11,164 nucleotides of DNA from Bacillota bacterium (GTDB lineage Bacteria > Bacillota > Clostridia > Christensenellales > CAG-138), in the NCBI GenBank assembly GCA_023409435.1, contig JAEYHP010000064.1, positions 1 to 11,164 on the forward strand, written 5' to 3'. The position numbers were made by a program, and so were the translations under genes. Below the pieces are notes generated by a model. It was not told the DNA's origin. It did not search any database and saw only the letters and a list, made by a program, of their open reading frames with translations. This document shows, one piece after another, positions 6,914-11,164 of the stretch; within the stretch, counting starts at the first letter, position 1, and the number at the start of each line of letters is the position of its first letter.

Positions 6914-8134
6914 ATGGGAGCATTTTGCCGTAGCTTATCCCGCATGGCGGCTTCCTTATGCTGCGTTGTGTTTTTGCTGGGCTGCACAGCGCCCGCCGCC
7001 GTGGTGGAGGAAACGCCTGCGCCGACGGAGAGCGGAGCGGCAGCGGCAGCAGCCGTAAAGGTAGATGTCTCCAATACGCTTATTGGCTTTGTCGTACCGG
7101 ATTCCGATGATATTTTGCTGTACTCCGCCAAGCATGGGTTTTTGCGCACGGCGGAAACACTTGGGTATCCCGCAAAGCTCTATACCGCCGCTATAGGGCA
7201 AAAATCCGTAGAAGCGGTGGAACAGGCGGCTGCAGACGGCTGCAAAGGGCTTCTGATCTGGAGCCCGGGTAACGCGAACGCGGGTGCGCTCCAAAAAGCG
7301 GCGGAGTTCAATCTATATGCCGTGGTGCCCTACCACAGCGCGCAGGGGGAAGGCGTGTCCTCCAACGTTGTTGCAGATGTGCTGGGATATACCGAGGAAG
7401 TTGCCTTGGGCGTTGCCGAGCGCATGGTGGAACGCCAGTGCAAGGCCGGAAAGATCCTGGTGTACGGTAAATCCCCCTCCAATGCATATGAAGGCTTCAA
7501 GCAGGCCATCGCCACGTATTACCCGCAGTATAACGTCGCCTCTTTTACGCGCACCGCGCAGAACGAGCAGGCCGCGATCGACGAGCTTGCTGCCCATATT
7601 CTCTGGAACAGGGATATCAAGGGCCTGTTCTGTACGGATGTGGACGGCGCCTCCATCGCCAGGCGCGCTACAGAGCAGGCGGACAAAGCATTCAAGCGGG
7701 ACGGCGCGCCGGAAAACGCGGGGAAGGAAACGGATGGTAAGGCATCCCCCGCGCCTACGCCGCAGGCTACGCCCACGCCCAATGTTGCCTCCGCTTCCGG
7801 CATGGGTCCTTCGGCCACGCCGGTCCCTGAAGGGCTGATTAAGTCCATCATCATCTCCATTGCGGGATACGGCATCAGCGATGAGAATATCGCTTTGATG
7901 CAGGAGAACGACATTTACGCGTTTGTGCTTGAACCTTATTATGAGGCCAGCGCGCAGTCCGTCATGCTTATCGACCGTCTGCTGGCCGGGCAAAGCGTGC
8001 CGGCTTCGGTCAAGCTGAACATGCCCATCGTGCGCATGGCGTCTTTGGACAAGTACAGGCTTCTTTACGAACAGGTGCAGGAGTGGTTCGGGCTCAATAC
8101 GCCCGTTCCCGTTACCCCGACTCCATCCGCGTAA
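6914..8134 (+). CDS. Sugar-binding-type (periplasmic-binding-protein fold) lipoprotein with Pro/Thr-rich insert
   Basis: This is a 406-residue protein with GGAGG 7 bases ahead of its ATG. A lipoprotein signal peptide ends in the lipobox LLGC, with C24 as the lipidated residue, and is followed by an Ala/Pro/Thr linker to about residue 52. Residues 53-390 follow the type I periplasmic-binding fold of the ribose/LacI group: NTLIGFVVPDSDD, a first lobe to about 140, GKILVYGKSPSN at 179-190, and GLFCTDVDGASIARRA at 237-252. The second lobe is interrupted by a low-complexity insert at about 263-307 with repeated APTP/ATPTP units, then resumes at IIISIAGYG. A similar TPVPVTPTPSA tail ends the protein. 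No permease or ATPase gene is nearby, so it may be an orphan receptor or sensor rather than a transport component. The gene is followed by rodA after 16 bases and probably shares its transcript. The ligand is unknown. Confidence 0.85.
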   Translation: MGAFCRSLSRMAASLCCVVFLLGCTAPAAVVEETPAPTESGAAAAAAVKVDVSNTLIGFVVPDSDDILLYSAKHGFLRTAETLGYPAKLYTAAIGQKSVEAVEQAAADGCKGLLIWSPGNANAGALQKAAEFNLYAVVPYHSAQGEGVSSNVVADVLGYTEEVALGVAERMVERQCKAGKILVYGKSPSNAYEGFKQAIATYYPQYNVASFTRTAQNEQAAIDELAAHILWNRDIKGLFCTDVDGASIARRATEQADKAFKRDGAPENAGKETDGKASPAPTPQATPTPNVASASGMGPSATPVPEGLIKSIIISIAGYGISDENIALMQENDIYAFVLEPYYEASAQSVMLIDRLLAGQSVPASVKLNMPIVRMASLDKYRLLYEQVQEWFGLNTPVPVTPTPSA

Positions 8135-8150
8135 ACGAAAGGGAAACTTC

Positions 8151-9317
8151 GTGCAAAGCGAACGCAAAGCAAGGCAAAAATCGCAGAATGTAGACTGGAT
8201 CACCCTGCTGCTTGTCGTGGGGCTGGTTGCGTTTGGCCTTATCACCATCGCAAACGTTCTGGCTGAGCCCTTTACGGGCGCTGAAAGCGGCGTTTCCGAT
8301 ATATTAAAAAATCTCAATCTGGAATACGTACAAAAACAGATCGTGAACTTCCTGGTCGGCCTTGCGGGGCTTTTCATTATGCTGGCCATCGATTATTCGC
8401 TGTTTCGTCATGCCATCAAATACATCTACATCGGCAACGTGCTGCTGCTAGTGCTGCTGCTTGTTATTTCGGAGGACTCCCGCGGCGTTATGGGTTGGTT
8501 TAATCTGGGTACGCGCGCATTTCAGCCTTCCGAAATCTGCAAGGTGACGCTTATACTTATGCTTTCCAATGTCGCTTCACAAATTGTGGAGCGGGAGGGA
8601 GGCATCAAAACATTTAAGGACCTTGGCATACTCACGCTGTATTTTGCCATACCGTTTGGGCTGGTCATCATGCAGCCGGATATGGGGACGGCTGTCGTGC
8701 TGCTCGCGATATTCATATGCATCCTCTTCATTTCAAAGCTGAGCTGGAAATTTGTCATCGGCGCAATTGTCGGCGCTGCGGCTTTGCTGCCTTTGACGTA
8801 TTTTTATCTGTTGAACGAAGATCAGAAGATTCGTATCGATATTTTCTTAAACCCCGCGCTTGATACAACGGGAACGGGCGCTGCCATGCACGTCATACGC
8901 AGCAAACAGGCGATCGGCTCCGGGCAGATGTACGGCAAAGGATATTTTGTGGACGGCACGCTTGCGCAATTGAAATACGTGCCCGAGCGCCATACGGATT
9001 TTATATTCTCCGGCGTTGTGGAGGGGCTTGGATTTATCGGCGGCGCAATATTGATATTGGCCTATTTTCTTTTGATTTTCCGCTGGCTCTGGGTCGCGCT
9101 CCACGCAAAAGACCATTTGGGGACCTGCATCGCCATAGGCGGCATGGGCATGCTTCTAGCGCATGTGTTTGAAAATATCGGCATGACGATTGGCCTGATG
9201 CCCGTCACAGGCATCCCGCTGCCTTTTGTCAGCTACGGGGGCTCCAACCTGCTTGCAAACATGATGTGCGTCGGGCTTGTGCTCAATGTTTGGATGCGCC
9301 GTCAAATACGGCGTTAA
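8151..9317 (+). CDS. rodA: Rod-shape SEDS peptidoglycan glycosyltransferase RodA
   Basis: This 388-residue polytopic membrane protein of the FtsW/RodA/SpoVE (SEDS) family polymerises lipid II glycan strands during cell elongation, normally with a class B penicillin-binding protein. The start is GTG with AAAGGG 7 bases upstream. Visible landmarks: FQPSEICK at 124-131, MQPDMGTA at 174-181, GKGYFVDGT at 262-270, PERHTDFIF at 278-286 with the essential aspartate D283, and the family signature NIGMTIGLMPVTGIPLPF (342-359) followed by VSYGGSN. The HTDFIF and GKG-type loop favour RodA over FtsW, although SpoVE-like members cannot be fully excluded. The usual RWI before the LG motif reads GWF at 115-117. 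It follows the lipoprotein by 16 bases. No class B PBP gene is present in the window. Confidence 0.93.
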   Translation: MQSERKARQKSQNVDWITLLLVVGLVAFGLITIANVLAEPFTGAESGVSDILKNLNLEYVQKQIVNFLVGLAGLFIMLAIDYSLFRHAIKYIYIGNVLLLVLLLVISEDSRGVMGWFNLGTRAFQPSEICKVTLILMLSNVASQIVEREGGIKTFKDLGILTLYFAIPFGLVIMQPDMGTAVVLLAIFICILFISKLSWKFVIGAIVGAAALLPLTYFYLLNEDQKIRIDIFLNPALDTTGTGAAMHVIRSKQAIGSGQMYGKGYFVDGTLAQLKYVPERHTDFIFSGVVEGLGFIGGAILILAYFLLIFRWLWVALHAKDHLGTCIAIGGMGMLLAHVFENIGMTIGLMPVTGIPLPFVSYGGSNLLANMMCVGLVLNVWMRRQIRR

Positions 9318-9344
9318 GAAGTTTACTAATCCAGCGGCTATCCG

Positions 9345-9409
9345 TCAGTTGCTCTAATTCGCAAATAAACCAACAAAACAGCGCATATATTGTGGTATTC
9401 GGCAACTGA
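9345..9409. repeat. Inverted repeat between rodA and the SpoIVFA-like gene
   Basis: A perfect 8-bp inverted repeat, TCAGTTGC (9345-9352) and GCAACTGA (9402-9409), is separated by 49 bases. The right arm directly abuts the GAGGGGGAG Shine-Dalgarno at 9410-9418. It could be an operator-like site or a hairpin in transcripts reading through from rodA. It lacks a T-tract, so it is not a standard terminator. The 110-bp gap holds no gene. Confidence 0.5.
9361..9391 (+). promoter_or_regulatory. Possible sigma-E-like (mother-cell) promoter before the SpoIVFA-like gene
   Basis: GCAAATA (9361-9367) matches 5 of 7 positions of the Bacillus sigma-E -35 consensus KMATATT, and CATATATT (9384-9391) matches most of the -10 consensus CATACAHT, with a 16-bp spacer that is one to two bases longer than usual. 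The spoIVF operon of Bacillus subtilis is sigma-E dependent, which makes the match plausible. TATATT at 9386-9391 could instead serve sigma-A, but no good -35 is seen. Confidence 0.3.
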
Positions 9410-9427
9410 GAGGGGGAGCGCCCGATT

Positions 9428-10114
9428 ATGCAGCGCATGAATACCACGCCTTTTACTTTGGAAGAACCCAACGCCGCACCGCGTGTGCGTCAATTCCCGG
9501 CGTTCCAAAAACCACACCGCAGAAAACAGTCGAAAAAGTCCGAAAGAAAGGCGCATGTTTCCGGGCAGCTGCTTGTGAAAATCGGTATCTGCGCGGTGGC
9601 CTGCGCGCTGATACTGAGCATGAAGGCGCTCGAAATCCCCGGCACCGAGCAGATGGTATCCGGCGTACGCACCGCCATCAACGAGGAATCGAACCTTGAC
9701 GAAATGCTTGGCAAACTGGAATTTGTAGAGCTTCCGGATACGCTCGAGGTATTCTCCGCCGATGGCAAGCTGGCCGTGCCCGTCAATGCGCCCAACGTAT
9801 CTGTGGAACCCATAGAGAAATACGCCATATGGCAGAACGCGCCGGGCGCCGAGGTAGTTGCTTCCGCGGCCGGAGAGGTGCGCGCAATCGGGGAGGACTC
9901 CATATTGGGCCAATACGTGCGCCTGATGCACCCGGGCGACCTTGAAACCATCTATTACGGCCTTAACACCATCAACGTGGAGGAAGGCCAGCCCATCAAA
10001 AAGCGGGATACGCTGGGTACGCTTGGCGACGACGGCATGCTGCATTTAAGCGTGCTGCTTGCCGGAGAGCCGCAGTCTCCCGATACTTACCTTGATTTGG
10101 TCCTTCAGGGATGA
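9428..10114 (+). CDS. SpoIVFA-like membrane protein with degenerate LytM (M23) domain
   Basis: This is a 228-residue protein with one membrane segment at about 47-66 after a basic, probably cytoplasmic N-terminus (KPHRRKQSKKSERK). The extracytoplasmic part from about 130 to 225 follows the M23/LytM fold: APGAEVVASAAGEVRAIG, then GQYVRLMHPGDLETIYYGL, VEEGQPIKKRDTLGTLG and LHLSVLL near 205-211. The zinc-binding HxH reads MLH (204-206) and the HxxxD motif is not visible, so peptidase activity is unlikely. SpoIVFA, which holds and regulates the SpoIVFB protease in the mother-cell-derived forespore membrane, has this same layout. The next gene is an M50 protease overlapping by 4 bp, which supports the match. 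GAGGGGGAG at 9410-9418 precedes the ATG by 9 bases. A similarly arranged but sporulation-independent regulator remains possible. Confidence 0.75.
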   Translation: MQRMNTTPFTLEEPNAAPRVRQFPAFQKPHRRKQSKKSERKAHVSGQLLVKIGICAVACALILSMKALEIPGTEQMVSGVRTAINEESNLDEMLGKLEFVELPDTLEVFSADGKLAVPVNAPNVSVEPIEKYAIWQNAPGAEVVASAAGEVRAIGEDSILGQYVRLMHPGDLETIYYGLNTINVEEGQPIKKRDTLGTLGDDGMLHLSVLLAGEPQSPDTYLDLVLQG

Positions 10115-10983
10115 GGCTGTTCCATTTGGGCCAGACGGAGATCCGCCTGCATATCGGCCTAATCGTGGTGCTGATACTTGCGGGCATATTCGGTATGCTC
10201 GCAAGCCTTTTACAGGCTTTGCTTGCGCTGACATTGCATGAGCTGTCCCACGCTATCGTCGCCCACGCGATGGGCTACCGCATAGACGTCGTCGAGTTTC
10301 TGCCTTACGGAGGCGTCGCGAGACTCTACGGCCAGCCGATGTCCAACAGGGCGGATTTTATCATCGCTCTGGCAGGGCCTTTGTGCAGCTTTCTTGTCGC
10401 GGGCGGGGTGGCGCTTGTCGGCACGCTTTTCCCAACGCTGTATTACAAGCTGCAATATTTTTTTGCGCTCAATCTCGCGCTGGGACTATTTAACCTTATC
10501 CCGGCGCTGCCGCTTGACGGCGGGCGGATGCTTCGCGCCATACTGGGAAACTTTTTAAGGGCAAGGCTTGCTACGCTCATTACCGCGTGGCTCGGCGTGC
10601 TGTTTGGCGCGGCTCTCTTGGCGTTCTGCGCATATGCGTACTATATGGGCGTGGTGAACCTGTTCCTGCTCATTATGGGCGTATTCCTTGTGCTTGGCGC
10701 CGTCAAGGAGCTCAGGCAGGCGCCGCAGGCACAGTTGACGGCGATATTGCGGCGGAAAGACGCGTTTCGCCGCGGGGAGGCGCTTCCTTTGCGGCATGTT
10801 GCGGTGCGCGAAAGCGTTTGTGCGGGTACGGCCTTGCGGCAACTCTCGTATTCGCGGTATAATCTATTGCAGGTGCTCGATGAAGAGCTCAACATCATCG
10901 GTCAGCTCGACGAAGGAAAGCTATTGTCCGGCATTGCGCGCTACGGGCAGGATGTAACGGTCGGCGCTCTTTTGCGGCGCTGA
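10111..10983 (+). CDS. SpoIVFB-like site-2 (M50) intramembrane metalloprotease with CBS domain
   Basis: This is a 290-residue polytopic protein whose ATG overlaps the previous stop as ATGA, so translation is probably coupled. The zinc site HELSH is at 43-47, and the third ligand lies in NLIPALPLDGG at 128-138 (D136), both inside membrane segments as in site-2 proteases. About six hydrophobic segments run to residue 205. The C-terminal part, about 225-290, looks like a single CBS domain (VAVRESVCAGTALRQLSYSRYN region). In Bacillus subtilis SpoIVFB is 288 residues with the same layout, cleaves pro-sigma-K and is held in check by SpoIVFA; its CBS domain is reported to sense ATP. Pairing with the LytM-like gene and position beside rodA support a sporulation role. 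The M50 family is certain; the substrate is inferred. Confidence 0.88.
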   Translation: MRLFHLGQTEIRLHIGLIVVLILAGIFGMLASLLQALLALTLHELSHAIVAHAMGYRIDVVEFLPYGGVARLYGQPMSNRADFIIALAGPLCSFLVAGGVALVGTLFPTLYYKLQYFFALNLALGLFNLIPALPLDGGRMLRAILGNFLRARLATLITAWLGVLFGAALLAFCAYAYYMGVVNLFLLIMGVFLVLGAVKELRQAPQAQLTAILRRKDAFRRGEALPLRHVAVRESVCAGTALRQLSYSRYNLLQVLDEELNIIGQLDEGKLLSGIARYGQDVTVGALLRR

Positions 10984-11023
10984 CCGGTATGAATTGCCGC
11001 TAAAAGACGATTTCGGGCAGGAA

Positions 11024-11052
11024 TTGACCCTCTATACAATTAATGTTAAAAT
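11024..11052 (+). promoter_or_regulatory. Sigma-A-like promoter for the radical SAM gene
   Basis: TTGACC (11024-11029, 5 of 6) and TAAAAT (11047-11052, 5 of 6) have a 17-bp spacer, and TG at 11044-11045 makes an extended -10. Transcription would start near 11059, about 24 bases ahead of the start codon. This is the best-formed promoter in the window. Confidence 0.65.
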
Positions 11053-11082
11053 TAAAACAGCCGCAAGGCTTGGGAGGTACTA

Positions 11083-11164
11083 TTGAATTACTCGGCGCTA
11101 GACGGCATATTGGGGACCGTTGAAAAGCCGGCGCGATATACGGGCGGAGAATGGAACATGGTGA
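11083..11164 (+). CDS. Start of a B12-binding-domain radical SAM protein (TIGR03960-type), 3' truncated by window
   Basis: Twenty-seven codons are visible from a TTG start with GGGAGG at 11072-11077. The peptide runs MNYSALDGILGTVEKPARYT then GGEWNMV. The VxKPARYxGxEWN pattern is the usual N-terminus of the roughly 600-residue TIGR03960 radical SAM family, which in many clostridia lies next to a TIGR03936/DUF2344 protein, an RNase G gene and rplU. The 4Fe-4S cysteine motif lies outside the window. Context (following the M50 gene) agrees with this call. Its function is unknown in the family. Confidence 0.7.
   Translation, partial: MNYSALDGILGTVEKPARYTGGEWNMV

Noticed and set aside
7313..8389. 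Long open frame on the minus strand (358 codons) opposite the lipoprotein and the start of rodA.
   Set aside because: It is a shadow of GC-rich coding sequence: Arg-rich translation with no recognisable motif, and it crosses two well-supported genes.
4510..10993. CCGGTATGAA occurring at 4510 (inside the sugar isomerase gene) and at 10984 (after the M50 gene).
   Set aside because: Ten bases, only two copies, one in coding sequence and no shared surroundings; most likely chance.

Overview
This window looks like a chromosomal segment of a Gram-positive, Clostridia-like member of the Bacillota. The base composition is moderately GC-rich by eye. The strongest evidence is the order rodA / degenerate LytM (M23-like) protein / M50 site-2 protease / start of a B12-binding-type radical SAM protein. 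The middle two resemble the spoIVFA-spoIVFB pair of endospore formers. Shine-Dalgarno sites are strong (GGAGG type) and TTG and GTG starts are common. I see no transposase, phage gene, CRISPR array, tRNA or rRNA.

Left part (1-3217): a two-gene plus-strand unit. The first gene enters from outside the window. It encodes an unusual multidomain protein: the C-terminal part of a NadD-like nucleotidyltransferase, then an acetyltransferase-like region, then a phosphoribosyltransferase-like region. Four bases or fewer separate it from a diverged lactate/malate-dehydrogenase-like protein with an extra N-terminal domain. This pair is the least explained part of the window and the best candidate for an undescribed pathway, probably linked to NAD or another nucleotide.

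Middle (3222-6803): a convergent minus-strand membrane metalloprotease-like gene (DUF3810 type) ends 4 bp from the dehydrogenase-like gene. Its start faces, across a short divergent promoter region, a sugar-phosphate isomerase/epimerase-like TIM-barrel gene. That gene is followed by glucose-6-phosphate isomerase (pgi) and a clear rho-independent terminator.

Right part (6834-11164): a sigma-A-like promoter drives an orphan sugar-binding-type lipoprotein with a Pro/Thr-rich insert, closely followed by rodA (peptidoglycan glycosyltransferase). After a 110-bp gap that holds an inverted repeat and a possible sigma-E-like promoter come the SpoIVFA-like and SpoIVFB-like genes, which overlap by 4 bp. 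The window ends at a strong promoter and the first 27 codons of a radical SAM protein. The right part therefore combines cell elongation (RodA) with a likely sporulation signalling protease module.
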